NCBI RefSeq assembly: GCF_007971225.1
Contig: NZ_CP042435.1
Location: 682,001-746,000, forward strand
DNA from: Panacibacter ginsenosidivorans
GTDB lineage: Bacteria > Bacteroidota > Bacteroidia > Chitinophagales > Chitinophagaceae
Length of the DNA: 64,000 bases
Direction: 5' to 3'
Of the stretch, positions 44,359 through 53,211 are shown piece after piece. Both the position numbers and the translations under genes were made by a program. The stretch's first letter is position 1. Every line of letters starts with the position of its first letter. The notes under the pieces were generated by a model. That model saw nothing but the letters and a program-made list of their open reading frames with translations. It was not told where the DNA came from and searched no databases.

Positions 44359-45375
44359 CTAAATATATTTTGCTTCTTTATAGATTTTCTCAATGATCTC
44401 AACAGTCTTCAATCCATCGTATGCATTGGCATACGACGTAGCACCGTGCAATAATACATCCACAAGATTTTGATATACTTTATCATGATTACTCATTGAA
44501 CCGATGTACGTACCGTAATCGTTTGCCGTATTGCTTTTTGGAAGATTTTCAATTGTATAATTTTCGATTAGCTGGTATTCCAATTCGTTTAAATATTGCC
44601 CTCCGATCTTCACTGTTCCTTTCTCAGCAAAAATCGTAAGCGAGCCCTCCATATTTTTTTTATAACTGTTTACTGTGTAATGAATGCCACCAATAATGCC
44701 ATTCTCAAATTCCATGTTAACAATACCGGTATCTTCAAACTCAATAATCTTCTTATGCGCAATATTTGATAACATTGCCTGCACATTTTTCACATAACCA
44801 AAGAACCAGTACAACAGATCAATAAAATGAGAGAACTGCGTAAACAAAGTTCCACCATCATATTCCTTTGTCCCTTTCCATGAATTTTTATAATAATCAG
44901 GATTTCTGTTCCAATAGCAATTCAGTTGAACACTATAAATTTTACCGAGCTTATTTTGATCAAGCAATTCTTTTACTGCCTGCACGGGTGGATTGAACCG
45001 GTTTTGTTTTACTACGAATAATTGCCTTTTATTTTTTTCGGATGTCGTAATCATTAGCCTGCAATCTGGAGCGCTTATTGCCATTGGCTTTTCACATAAC
45101 ACATGAAAACCTGCATTCAATGCTTCAATGGCATGCAATGCATGCAAACCATTTGGTGTGCATACAACTATAACATCTATGCTTTGCCTTTGCAGCAAAA
45201 GTGACGCTGTAGTATAATAGGCCTTAGCCCCGAATTCTTTTGCGAGATCATTCGCTTTGTTTGGAATAATATCACATACCGCAACCAAATGTCCAAAACG
45301 ATCGATCTGTTCCGCATGACGTTGCGCAATCCTTCCGCAACCAATAATAGCAAAACGCAGGTTCGTTCGAAGCAT
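44359..45375 (-). CDS. Gfo/Idh/MocA oxidoreductase, WlbA-like paralogue
   Basis: A 338-aa protein clearly related to its convergent neighbour: IIGCGRIAQRHAEQ, HVLCEKPMAI, then QLNCYWNRNPDYYK ... DGGTLFTQFSHFIDLLYW and the same C-terminal layout (NDYGTYIGSMSNHD). All catalytic motifs are kept. It may act on the same or a related UDP-sugar acid, or serve a second polymer. I chose ATG 45375, the start of the Rossmann fold; the alternative start at 45429 would overlap the terminator of the next gene. Confidence 0.85.
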   Translation of the reverse strand: MLRTNLRFAIIGCGRIAQRHAEQIDRFGHLVAVCDIIPNKANDLAKEFGAKAYYTTASLLLQRQSIDVIVVCTPNGLHALHAIEALNAGFHVLCEKPMAISAPDCRLMITTSEKNKRQLFVVKQNRFNPPVQAVKELLDQNKLGKIYSVQLNCYWNRNPDYYKNSWKGTKEYDGGTLFTQFSHFIDLLYWFFGYVKNVQAMLSNIAHKKIIEFEDTGIVNMEFENGIIGGIHYTVNSYKKNMEGSLTIFAEKGTVKIGGQYLNELEYQLIENYTIENLPKSNTANDYGTYIGSMSNHDKVYQNLVDVLLHGATSYANAYDGLKTVEIIEKIYKEAKYI

Positions 45376-45422
45376 TAATAATTTTTTGGAAAGATAAGGA
45401 GTGAATACCTTAATAAAAGAAA

Positions 45423-45447
45423 AAACCAATCATGGTATGATTGGTTT
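45423..45447 (-). terminator. Intrinsic terminator of the DUF2795 gene
   Basis: A perfect 11-bp stem AAACCAATCAT/ATGATTGGTTT with loop GGT (plus strand), followed on the minus strand by a long T-run. Confidence 0.85.
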
Positions 45448-45483
45448 AAATTATTTATTTGTTATCTGAAGTGGTAAACAGGA

Positions 45484-45705
45484 TCAGTATTCATCTTCAT
45501 TGAACATAAAATCTTCCTGGCTTGGATAATCAGGCCAAATGTCTTCAATACTTTCATACACTTCACCTTCGTCCTCCAGTTCCTGCAAATTTTCCACTAC
45601 TTCAATAGGAGCGCCGCTGCGTATAGCATAATCGATCAATTCGTCTTTTGTTGCCGGCCAGGGCGCTTCTTCCAGGTAACTTGCCAATTCCAGTGTCCAG
45701 AACAT
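45484..45705 (-). CDS. DUF2795 domain-containing protein (73 aa)
   Basis: A small acidic protein highly conserved in Bacteroidota: MFWTLELASYLEEAPWPATK, then DYAIRSGAPIEVVENLQ, then EDIWPDYPSQEDF. It is the DUF2795 fold, a helical domain of unknown function that often regulates or accompanies other proteins. The C-terminus is strongly acidic (NEDEY). Monocistronic with its own terminator, divergent from lolD. Confidence 0.9.
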   Translation of the reverse strand: MFWTLELASYLEEAPWPATKDELIDYAIRSGAPIEVVENLQELEDEGEVYESIEDIWPDYPSQEDFMFNEDEY

Positions 45706-45850
45706 AGTCTCAAATTTTGCGCAAATGTAAGCGTTGTAACGAAATATCCAAATATGCTATTGCACATTGGGTTTAAATTAATTTTAAAAACTTTTTTAAA
45801 AAGACTGCGTTTCTTTGCAACCACTCTAAAAAAGAAAATCTATCCACTCA

Positions 45851-46510
45851 ATGAGCATGTTAAACGCAAAAGGCATTCAAAAATTTTACGAGAAACTTCA
45901 TGTTTTAAAAGGTGTGGATATTTCTGTTAATAAAGGTGAGATCGTTTCTATTGTTGGCTCTTCCGGCGCAGGCAAAAGCACTTTACTACATATTCTTGGC
46001 ACGCTTGATGAACCTGCAGCCGGTGAAATTTTTCTTGGCCAGGTTCCCGTACATGAACTAAAAGGCAAAAAGCTGGCTGCTTTCCGCAATAAAGAGATCG
46101 GCTTTGTTTTCCAGTTTCATCACCTGCTGCCCGAATTTACTGCCCTGGAAAATGTGTGCATTCCCGGATGGATCGCTGGTCGTAGAAAAAAAGAAGTGGA
46201 AACAGAAGCCACGAAACTCTTACAAATGCTGGGACTGGCAGAGCGGCTCGATAATAAACCCAATGCACTTAGCGGTGGCGAGCAGCAACGAGTGGCAGTA
46301 GCCCGTGCCCTCATCAATAAACCAGCCATAGTATTTGCCGATGAACCTACCGGCAATCTCGATAGCAAAAATGCAAAAGAACTGCATGATCTGTTTGTAC
46401 AACTGCGCAACCAATTCAATCAAACTTTTTTAATAGTTACACACAACGAAGAGTTAGCCGGCATGAGTGATCGTACGTTGCATATGAAAGATGGTTTGAT
46501 CGTGGCATAG
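45851..46510 (+). CDS. lolD: ABC transporter ATP-binding protein, LolD-like
   Basis: A 219-aa ATPase of the MacB/LolD type. Walker [10 protein letters not shown], the family-specific [22 protein letters not shown] (Q-loop), signature [15 protein letters not shown], Walker [15 protein letters not shown], and H-loop VTHNEE. LolD powers release of lipoproteins from the inner membrane with LolC/E, but the permease genes are not in this window, so a MacB-type efflux role is possible. Monocistronic here. An A/B repeat pair follows 40 nt after the stop. Confidence 0.9.
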   Translation: MSMLNAKGIQKFYEKLHVLKGVDISVNKGEIVSIVGSSGAGKSTLLHILGTLDEPAAGEIFLGQVPVHELKGKKLAAFRNKEIGFVFQFHHLLPEFTALENVCIPGWIAGRRKKEVETEATKLLQMLGLAERLDNKPNALSGGEQQRVAVARALINKPAIVFADEPTGNLDSKNAKELHDLFVQLRNQFNQTFLIVTHNEELAGMSDRTLHMKDGLIVA

Positions 46511-46549
46511 TTTTTTTGGAGCTGACTTTTGTTTTTCATAGCATCACCT

Positions 46550-46620
46550 GTTGCGTCGCACACTTGTACTGCAATATTATTGTTCAACAAAGAATAGAAA
46601 GTACAAGTGAGTGACACAAC
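46550..46620. repeat. Hybrid palindromic repeat pair (A left, B right)
   Basis: GTTGCGTCGCACACTTGTAC (46550-46569) and GTACAAGTGAGTGACACAAC (46601-46620) with a 31-nt loop, between two convergent genes. A clear example of mixed arms. Confidence 0.9.
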
Positions 46621-46657
46621 GAAGATGCCATATGCACTTGAGCTTACTACATAAAAA

Positions 46658-46685
46658 AACTCCGCATAAATTATACTGCGGAGTT
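46658..46685 (-). terminator. Intrinsic terminator of the aminotransferase gene
   Basis: Stem AACTCCGCA/TGCGGAGTT with a 10-nt loop. On the minus strand it is followed by seven T. Confidence 0.85.
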
Positions 46686-46714
46686 ACTTTATAAACTTCA
46701 TATACACTATATAC

Positions 46715-47905
46715 TTACTTTAACTTAGCCAATGCATCTTTAATTCTTGCCCATGCCCTTTCAATATTGGTCATGCTGTTGGCAAAAGAAAAACGCACAC
46801 ATTTTGGTTCACCAAATGCATCACCCATTACAGAAGATACATGTGCCGTGTTCAGCAAATACATTGAAAAATCTGCTGAGTTTTTGATAACGTTTTCACC
46901 ATCACTTTTACCATAGTAAGAAGACACATCAGGAAAAATATAGAACGCGCCTTCCGGCTCTCCGCACTTAATACCCGGAATATCTTTTACAAGCTCAAGT
47001 ACTTTTGCTCTTCTGCGTGTAAACTCTTCAGCCATTTCATGCGAAGGTCTCAGATCTGCTGTAAGTGCCACCACTGCAGCTTTCTGTGTGATAGAGCAAG
47101 TGCCGCTGGTGAATTGCCCCTGCAATTTTTCCATTCCTTTTGCTACTTCCACACTTGACGCAGTATAACCCAAACGCCAGCCTGTCATCGCAAAACCTTT
47201 ACTCAATCCATTGATGAGAATAATGCGGTCTTTCAGATCAGCAAACTGTGCAATGCTTTCATGCTTGCCAACGAAATTGATGTATTCATAGATCTCATCG
47301 GAAATGATATAGATGTTAGGATGTTTTCTAAACACTTCTGCTAATCCAGCCAATTCTTCTTTGCTGTACACAGCACCGGAAGGATTACATGGAGAAGAAA
47401 ATAAAAACAATTTTGTTTTATCTGTTATAAAAGATTCAAGTTGTGCAGGTGTTATTTTAAAACCACTTTCTAAAGTTGTATGAGCTTCCACAACTTTACC
47501 TCTTGCAATCTTAACCAGCTCAGAATAAGTAACCCAGTAAGGCGTTGGAATAATTACTTCTTCATCCTCATCAACCAATGCAAGAATAGCATTTGCCAGA
47601 CTTTGCTTGGCCCCGGTTGACGTAACGATTTGTTCAGGTTTATAATCCAGGTTATTATCACGCTTCAGTTTATCGCAAACGGCCTGGCGCAGGTCGGGAA
47701 AACCAGCCACAGGTGTGTAATGGCTCCAGTTGTCTGCAATTGCTTTTACAGCAGCATCTTTAATGTGTTGCGGCGTGTCAAAATCAGGCTCACCAAGGCT
47801 AAGGTCAATTACATCAACACCTTTGGCCCGCAGCTCACGGCCAAGTTTAGCCATTTTGAGCGTTTCAGGTTCTGCAAACCTGTCTAGAATGGAAGATAGT
47901 TTCAT
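46715..47905 (-). CDS. aspC: Aspartate aminotransferase (class I PLP)
   Basis: A 396-aa fold-type I aminotransferase. VIDLSLGEPDFDTP N-terminal motif, TSTGAKQSL, FSSPCNPSGAVYS, ISDEIYEYINF, and the PLP lysine in INGLSKGFAMTGWRLGY; the substrate Arg is in CVRFSFANS. This is the subgroup I-gamma type (Thermus-like) that uses aspartate and often prephenate. Monocistronic, with a terminator directly downstream. Confidence 0.9.
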   Translation of the reverse strand: MKLSSILDRFAEPETLKMAKLGRELRAKGVDVIDLSLGEPDFDTPQHIKDAAVKAIADNWSHYTPVAGFPDLRQAVCDKLKRDNNLDYKPEQIVTSTGAKQSLANAILALVDEDEEVIIPTPYWVTYSELVKIARGKVVEAHTTLESGFKITPAQLESFITDKTKLFLFSSPCNPSGAVYSKEELAGLAEVFRKHPNIYIISDEIYEYINFVGKHESIAQFADLKDRIILINGLSKGFAMTGWRLGYTASSVEVAKGMEKLQGQFTSGTCSITQKAAVVALTADLRPSHEMAEEFTRRRAKVLELVKDIPGIKCGEPEGAFYIFPDVSSYYGKSDGENVIKNSADFSMYLLNTAHVSSVMGDAFGEPKCVRFSFANSMTNIERAWARIKDALAKLK

Positions 47906-48003
47906 TGTCAGTTGCTTCGTTTTTTGGATGGCAAAGGTAAGGGTAATACAAAAAACGAAGAGAGAGATTATGTAACCAACTTATGAACAAATGTTAGGCT
48001 GCG

Positions 48004-48023
48004 GTTGTGTCACTCACTTGTAC
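48004..48023 (+). repeat. B-type repeat arm (left orientation)
   Basis: A perfect GTTGTGTCACTCACTTGTAC. With the facing B arm at 48875 it encloses the first DUF4397 lipoprotein gene. Confidence 0.9.
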
Positions 48024-48062
48024 GTTCAGATCAACATTGGGCAAATGCGGATAACCATTTCA

Positions 48063-48755
48063 TTAATGTCTTATAATGGCTGTATCTAAAGGAGTGGTGG
48101 TATTCTCATATAAACCTTTCAGGTAAACGGTATACTGCTTTCCGCTTTGAAAATTTATACTGCTGAATTGTTTAATCACCGTTGTAGTATCATGATCGTA
48201 TAACGAGAGATCATAAGTGCCTGCAGGAACAACGCTGAAATTTGAGTATGAACTTACCAGGCTTTGGTCATTAAAATATCTTCCAGCAAATTTTATGGTA
48301 TCATAAACATTTGTAAATGAAGCATCGAGTGTTGGGCTGTTGGGACAAAAATCGAGCACTCTTACTTTAGCATAAGAAAAAGTATCTGTAGTTAAATTAT
48401 CTTCTGTAAATACAACATTTGGTAGACTTGCGTTAAAAGAATCTATTAGAAAAAGGCTGAAATATTTACCTGCAGGAAGATTTAGCAATTGATCAGTCAG
48501 TGAATTAGTGGAACCTGTTTGTGAGAGTTTAAATTCATAGATTCCGGGAAATACAAGAAAGTAACCACTGTCTTTGCCATAAACATAATTGGTTGCAATG
48601 GTGTTGCTGTTAAGTGTTACATCAATGGCAGGTGCGTCTGGTGAAGCATTGACAACATACAAACCTGCAGAAGGTGGAGTTGTTTCGCCACCGGTTAGCC
48701 CGCAACCAGATAGTGCAAACAGCATGATAATTGCAACACCGGTGTTTTGTTTCAT
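48063..48755 (-). CDS. DUF4397 lipoprotein
   Basis: A 230-aa surface or periplasmic lipoprotein. Lipobox LSGC at residue 18, then an immunoglobulin-like DUF4397 module beginning AGLYVVNASPDAPAIDVTLN, typical of Bacteroidota envelope proteins; a second such module lies in the C-terminal half (VRVLDFCPNSPTLDASF). It is a paralogue of the gene at 48960. Function unknown. No terminator visible downstream, but a B arm lies 40 nt away. Confidence 0.85.
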   Translation of the reverse strand: MKQNTGVAIIMLFALSGCGLTGGETTPPSAGLYVVNASPDAPAIDVTLNSNTIATNYVYGKDSGYFLVFPGIYEFKLSQTGSTNSLTDQLLNLPAGKYFSLFLIDSFNASLPNVVFTEDNLTTDTFSYAKVRVLDFCPNSPTLDASFTNVYDTIKFAGRYFNDQSLVSSYSNFSVVPAGTYDLSLYDHDTTTVIKQFSSINFQSGKQYTVYLKGLYENTTTPLDTAIIRH

Positions 48756-48874
48756 TAAGACTTTTGTAATTTATGCCGCAAAATAGGTTAATGCCTATAA
48801 ACTATAAAATGAGATTACTTATAGTTGTGTTATACAAATGAAAATTATATTGTTTTGCTGCCAAAAGTTATGGA

Positions 48875-48894
48875 GTACAAGTGAGTGACACAAC
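48875..48894 (-). repeat. B-type repeat arm (right orientation)
   Basis: A perfect GTACAAGTGAGTGACACAAC between the two DUF4397 genes. Confidence 0.9.
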
Positions 48895-48910
48895 GATGCT
48901 TAATTAAAAT

Positions 48911-48948
48911 ACAAAAGCCGGTTACCAAAAAAGATAACCGGCTTTTGT
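48911..48948 (-). terminator. Intrinsic terminator of the second DUF4397 gene
   Basis: A perfect 14-bp stem ACAAAAGCCGGTTA/TAACCGGCTTTTGT with a 10-nt loop, 12 nt past the stop. Confidence 0.85.
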
Positions 48949-48959
48949 AAGAGATTTAT

Positions 48960-49670
48960 TTAAAGTAAATGCTGTATGAGACCGTAACCCATAGCCTGTG
49001 TGCCCGTGCCGTTATAAAAACCTTTCAAATAAATGGTGTATGCTTTACTTCCTAACAATTGAACATTTTCAAAAGTTTTAAAAGGTGTACCACTTCCCAG
49101 CATAAATAATTTTATGTTATAAGTTCCGCCTTTGATCGTAGTAAAATCAGACTTGTAACTATCATACGATTGGTCATTAAAGGAACGGCCTGTTAATTCA
49201 AGCACATCTGATGTTGCTGTATTTTCAAACCGAATAGTATGATAAGTCAGGTCGGGGCAAAAATCAAGATACCTTACCTCTACAGAATCAGAATCTGGTA
49301 TTGTAAAATTATCTGCCACAGCAACTGCTTTCATTTTACTTACTGAATCAATAAAATATATGCTATATAAAGTACCAGTGTCCAGAATAAAAGTTTTAGT
49401 AACATAATAAGCCGTCTTGCCGGCTTCAGCTATTTTAAGTTCATAAGGTCCGGGTGTTCCATATGCATAACCCGTATCTGTACCATAAGTAATATTTGGG
49501 AGAGACAACTGCCCATTAATATAAATATCCGTAACAGGTGCATTTGGAGAAGCTTGTACAATAAATATTCCGGCAGGATTTGGGGCAGCAGGCCCGGAAT
49601 TACTTTTCAAACAACTGCTAAACAGCACAGCGGTTAATACAACAAGCAAAAAGCTAAAGCGTTTGATCAT
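48960..49670 (-). CDS. DUF4397 lipoprotein, paralogue
   Basis: A 236-aa lipoprotein with lipobox FSSC (residue ~20) and the DUF4397 pattern AGIFIVQASPNAPVTDIYIN, VEVRYLDFCPDLTYHTIRF, and TIYLKGFYNG near the end, matching the layout of the neighbouring paralogue. ATG 49670 is preferred to 49694 because it gives a compact signal peptide. The two genes are in tandem and transcribed in the same direction, yet each has its own 3' signal. Confidence 0.85.
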   Translation of the reverse strand: MIKRFSFLLVVLTAVLFSSCLKSNSGPAAPNPAGIFIVQASPNAPVTDIYINGQLSLPNITYGTDTGYAYGTPGPYELKIAEAGKTAYYVTKTFILDTGTLYSIYFIDSVSKMKAVAVADNFTIPDSDSVEVRYLDFCPDLTYHTIRFENTATSDVLELTGRSFNDQSYDSYKSDFTTIKGGTYNIKLFMLGSGTPFKTFENVQLLGSKAYTIYLKGFYNGTGTQAMGYGLIQHLL

Positions 49671-49842
49671 TTTTGTTTTTTTAAAATTTCGCAAATATAG
49701 TGTTTGACAATCTTATATACAGGAACGTTGCAAAAGGCACAATTGTGAGTGCTGAAAAGTTAAAATATATAATAAAGCTGATAAGCATAAATGATAACTC
49801 TATGACACTATTTAGTATAGATTTGTCTAACAAACGCATGTT

Positions 49843-51270
49843 ATGCCACACGAATGCATCTCTGTTTTTGATATGTTTAAAATTGGCGTAGGTCCATCCA
49901 GTTCTCACACACTTGGCCCATGGCGTGCGGCATTGCGTTTTTTACAGACAATAGAAAACAATTACAGTTTAACTGATGTGCTGGACGTGCAGGTGCTGCT
50001 GTATGGTTCGCTTGCAAAAACGGGCAAGGGACATGGTACAGATATAGCAGTTATACTTGGTTTGTGTGGTGATGATCCCGTAACAGTTGATGTAAATAGC
50101 ATTACACCTAAAATGCAGCAAATAGCTACAGAAAAAAAGATGATGCTGGCAAACAAAGCAGAGATCGGATTTGATCCTTTAACAGATGTTGCTTTTTTAT
50201 TTACAGAAACACTGCCCTTCCATCCAAACGGTGTAACCTTTCTTGCGCAGTTTAAAAACGGCGAAAGCATCAGCGAAACTTATTATTCTATTGGAGGAGG
50301 TTTTGTGGTAAAAGAAGGAGAAAATAATGACAGCAAAACAAATGTTGATCTCCCTTTCCCTATCAATACTGCAGATGATCTACTGCACTGGTGCATAAAA
50401 ACAGGGCTTGCCATTTACGAAGTGGTAATGGAAAACGAACATGCATGGCGCAGCGAAACATCCACAAAAGAAGGCCTGCTGCAGATATGGCAAACAATGA
50501 GGGAATGTATGTATCGGGGTTGTCACCACAAAGGTGAATTACCCGGTGGCCTGCATGTACACAGAAGAGCATTTGATCTCAATAAAAAACTCATCGGCAA
50601 TCAAACATACAATGATTATGAAAGTTGGGTTATTGCCATTAAAAATGGTGGCAACAGTTTTCACTATATTCTTGATTGGGTAAGTTGTTTTGCATTGGCA
50701 GTCAATGAAGAGAATGCAGCGTTTGGCCGTGTTGTTACAGCGCCTACTAATGGCGCAGCGGGTGTAATACCAGCGGTGCTGCAATACTTCATTGCTTTCT
50801 GTGATGGTTATGATAATGATAAGATCATAAGATTTTTATTAACCGCATCAGAGATCGGCAGCATCTTTAAAAAAGGCGCAACAATTTCTGCAGCAATGGG
50901 CGGTTGCCAGGCAGAGATTGGCGTGTCGTCTGCAATGGCTGCCGCTGCATTAACAGAAAGCATGGGCGGTACACAAAAGCAAGCCATGATGGCTGCAGAG
51001 ATTGCCATGGAACATCATCTTGGCCTTACCTGCGATCCTATTGGCGGGCTTGTACAGGTACCATGCATAGAACGCAATACAATGGGCGCTATAAAAGCAA
51101 TAACCGCATCCCAGCTTGCATTACAGAGCACTCCTGATTACGCAAAAGTTAGTCTTGACAAAGTAATCAAAACCATGTGGGATACTGCTCTTGATATGAA
51201 CAGCAAATACAAAGAAACCGCCGATGGTGGCCTTGCTGTAAATATTCCTATAAGCTTGAGTGAATGTTGA
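49843..51270 (+). CDS. sdaA: L-serine ammonia-lyase (iron-sulfur type)
   Basis: Deaminates L-serine to pyruvate and ammonia using an oxygen-sensitive 4Fe-4S cluster. 475 aa, the single-chain type with beta domain first: [25 protein letters not shown], then the alpha domain with [34 protein letters not shown] and the cluster cysteines around [22 protein letters not shown] 49843 gives [10 protein letters not shown], the usual start. Monocistronic; a B arm lies 47 nt after the stop. Confidence 0.94.
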   Translation: MPHECISVFDMFKIGVGPSSSHTLGPWRAALRFLQTIENNYSLTDVLDVQVLLYGSLAKTGKGHGTDIAVILGLCGDDPVTVDVNSITPKMQQIATEKKMMLANKAEIGFDPLTDVAFLFTETLPFHPNGVTFLAQFKNGESISETYYSIGGGFVVKEGENNDSKTNVDLPFPINTADDLLHWCIKTGLAIYEVVMENEHAWRSETSTKEGLLQIWQTMRECMYRGCHHKGELPGGLHVHRRAFDLNKKLIGNQTYNDYESWVIAIKNGGNSFHYILDWVSCFALAVNEENAAFGRVVTAPTNGAAGVIPAVLQYFIAFCDGYDNDKIIRFLLTASEIGSIFKKGATISAAMGGCQAEIGVSSAMAAAALTESMGGTQKQAMMAAEIAMEHHLGLTCDPIGGLVQVPCIERNTMGAIKAITASQLALQSTPDYAKVSLDKVIKTMWDTALDMNSKYKETADGGLAVNIPISLSEC

Positions 51271-51316
51271 TCTGATATTTTCCGGTGACAGGCTTTTGTT
51301 CTTTGCAGCATCGCCT

Positions 51317-51336
51317 GTTGTGTCACTCACTTCAGC
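51317..51336 (+). repeat. B-type repeat arm variant (left orientation)
   Basis: GTTGTGTCACTCACTTCAGC preceded by GCATCGCCT, 47 nt after the sdaA stop. It has CAGC in place of GTAC, like the arm at 23929. Confidence 0.85.
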
Positions 51337-51458
51337 ATTCTTAACTTTAATCAGCAGGCAAATCTTTCAGTCGTATATATAGTCTTTACTTATACAATTG
51401 AATAAATAATTACACACTATTTTCCTATTCCATAGTTTTGAATAATTAATAAAAAAAT

Positions 51459-52802
51459 TTGAGAACAGTACTTATTATTGATGATGAAGAAAAACTCCGC
51501 AGCCTGTTAGCAAGAATTGTAAAGCTGGAAGGTTTTGAAGTTCTGGAAGCTGCAACCTGCAAAGCTGCATTGAAAAAACTGGAGCAATCAGCAATTGATG
51601 CAATTCTCTGCGATGTAAAACTTCCTGATGGTAATGGCGTTGACCTGGTGAAAGAAGTGAAAGAAAAATATCCTGCTGTTGAAATAATATTACTTACTGC
51701 TTATGGCAATATTCCAGATGGTGTACAGGCCATAAAAAATGGAGCATTTGATTATATCACAAAAGGCGATGATAATAACAAGATCATTCCATTACTCCAT
51801 CGCGTTTTTGAAAAAATAGAATTATCCGAGCGTGTTTGTAAACTTGAAAAGCAGGTAGAAAAAAAATATTCTTTTGATAATATCATTGGCAAATCAAAAA
51901 TTATCCTTGTCGCTGTAGATCTTGCAAAGCGGGTGGCATCAACAGATACAACGGTTTTATTAACCGGCGAAACAGGAACAGGTAAAGAAGTTTTTGCACA
52001 GGCCATACACCAGGCAAGCAGCCGGAATAGCAGATCTTTTGTTGCCATCAATTGCTCTGCATTCAGCAAAGAATTGTTGGAAAGCGAAATGTTTGGTCAT
52101 GTTGCAGGGTCTTTTACAGGTGCATCAAAAGATAAAAAAGGTTTGTTCGAAGAAGCAGATAAAGGAACGATCTTTCTTGATGAGATCGGCGAAATGAGTA
52201 TTGAACTGCAGGCAAAATTGCTGCGTGTAATTGAAGCCGGTGAGTTTATTAAGGTCGGTGAAAGCAAAACAACAAAAGTTGATGTAAGAATTATAGCAGC
52301 CACCAACCGCGACCTACATAAAGAAATTGAAGCAGGTCATTTCAGGCAGGATCTTTTTTATCGCTTATCTGTTTTTGAAATAAAATTGCCTGCTTTAAGA
52401 GATAGAGTTCCCGATATAGAAATGCTTGCAAAGAATTTTGCAGAAATATTTGCTGCAAAAACAAATAAAAAAATCGATACACTTAATGACGCTTTTATTA
52501 AAGCATTGAAAAAGCATGACTGGCCTGGCAATATCCGTGAATTGAAAAATGTGATTGAACGGAGCGTTATACTGGCTAACTCAAATGAACTTGTTGCTGA
52601 TACGTTGCCTTTTGAATTTCAACATAAAACTGAATCCTCAACAGGAAAGATACTTTCCGCATTTGATCTTGCCAGCGCAGAAAAATTGCATATTCAAAAA
52701 GTACTTAACTATACCAATGGCAATAAAACAGAAACTGCACGTTTGTTGAACATCGGCTTAACCACACTATACAGGAAAATAGAAGAATACAAGCTTTTCT
52801 AA
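51459..52802 (+). CDS. Sigma-54-dependent response regulator (NtrC family), kdp-linked
   Basis: A 447-aa regulator. Receiver 1-120 with acidic pocket DDE (8-10), phospho-acceptor Asp52 (CDVKLPDGNG) and Lys102; AAA+ domain about 140-380 with Walker A GETGTGKE (170-177) and FLDEIGEM (Walker B); C-terminal Fis-type helix-turn-helix (ETARLLNIGLTTLYRKIEEY). The sigma-54 contact loop reads GSFTGA (217-222) instead of GAFTGA. The start is TTG. Position upstream of kdpF-A-B-C and the absence of a KdpE make it the likely output regulator of the locus (inference). Confidence 0.9.
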   Translation: MRTVLIIDDEEKLRSLLARIVKLEGFEVLEAATCKAALKKLEQSAIDAILCDVKLPDGNGVDLVKEVKEKYPAVEIILLTAYGNIPDGVQAIKNGAFDYITKGDDNNKIIPLLHRVFEKIELSERVCKLEKQVEKKYSFDNIIGKSKIILVAVDLAKRVASTDTTVLLTGETGTGKEVFAQAIHQASSRNSRSFVAINCSAFSKELLESEMFGHVAGSFTGASKDKKGLFEEADKGTIFLDEIGEMSIELQAKLLRVIEAGEFIKVGESKTTKVDVRIIAATNRDLHKEIEAGHFRQDLFYRLSVFEIKLPALRDRVPDIEMLAKNFAEIFAAKTNKKIDTLNDAFIKALKKHDWPGNIRELKNVIERSVILANSNELVADTLPFEFQHKTESSTGKILSAFDLASAEKLHIQKVLNYTNGNKTETARLLNIGLTTLYRKIEEYKLF

Positions 52803-52825
52803 AAGGCTTTCAAAATGATATACTG

Positions 52826-52850
52826 CCCTTTCATTATGAAAGGGTTTTTT
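52826..52850 (+). terminator. Terminator between the regulator and kdp genes
   Basis: CCCTTTCAT/ATGAAAGGG hairpin followed by six T, so kdp genes probably have their own promoter in the 52850-52982 gap. Confidence 0.82.
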
Positions 52851-52982
52851 ATTTTTAAAACTTTCTGCCAAAACTGCTTAACATTCTGTAATCCTTTTCC
52901 AGTAACCATTTCAGGATACACCTAACACTTATTTGTATACAAGGGCATAAACTTTGGCGCTATTCAGCCAAACAAAAAAGTT

Positions 52983-53066
52983 ATGCTCACAGTCATTCTA
53001 ATTCTTGCAGGTATTATAGGCTTTGCCCTGTTCTACAAATTCATTGACTGGTTTGAAAAAATTTAA
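52983..53066 (+). CDS. 27-aa membrane peptide upstream of kdpF
   Basis: The peptide starts MLTVILILAGIIGFALFYKF and ends IDWFEKI, a single transmembrane helix with a short charged C-terminus. It is 12 nt upstream of kdpF, in the same direction, and starts the kdp series. It resembles KdpF in size and topology but lacks the PEKF ending. It could be a second small Kdp subunit or regulator; not recognised as a named family. Confidence 0.6.
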   Translation: MLTVILILAGIIGFALFYKFIDWFEKI

Positions 53067-53078
53067 AAGAAAATAAAC

Positions 53079-53156
53079 ATGATCTATCTATTCATCATTT
53101 CAATGTTGGTCTTTGTTTACCTCTGTTATGTATTGGCAAAACCAGAAAAATTTTAA
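53079..53156 (+). CDS. kdpF: K+-transporting ATPase subunit KdpF
   Basis: A 25-aa single-span membrane peptide, starting MIYLFIISMLVFVYLCYVLA and ending KPEKF. The length, hydrophobic helix and terminal (K/R)PEKF motif are those of KdpF, which stabilises the KdpABC complex. It lies between the 27-aa peptide and kdpA. Confidence 0.88.
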   Translation: MIYLFIISMLVFVYLCYVLAKPEKF

Positions 53157-53179
53157 TCACAATCAACAACTTTTAAAAA

Positions 53180-53206
53180 GCTCCTCCACCGGAGGGGTTG
53201 GGGGAG
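53180..53206. repeat. GC-rich hairpin between kdpF and kdpA
   Basis: CCTCC ACC GGAGG with a GGGTTGGGGGAG tail, immediately before the kdpA ATG (6 nt). Same family as 10974, 28973 and 55098. A false kdpA extension runs through it. Confidence 0.65.
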
Positions 53207-53211
53207 ACTTT

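Noticed and set aside
52930-52982. Sigma-54 -24/-12 promoter before the first kdp gene
   Set aside because: TGGCGCTATTCAGC has the right GG and GC pairs but the spacing is one base short and the consensus TTGC is missing.
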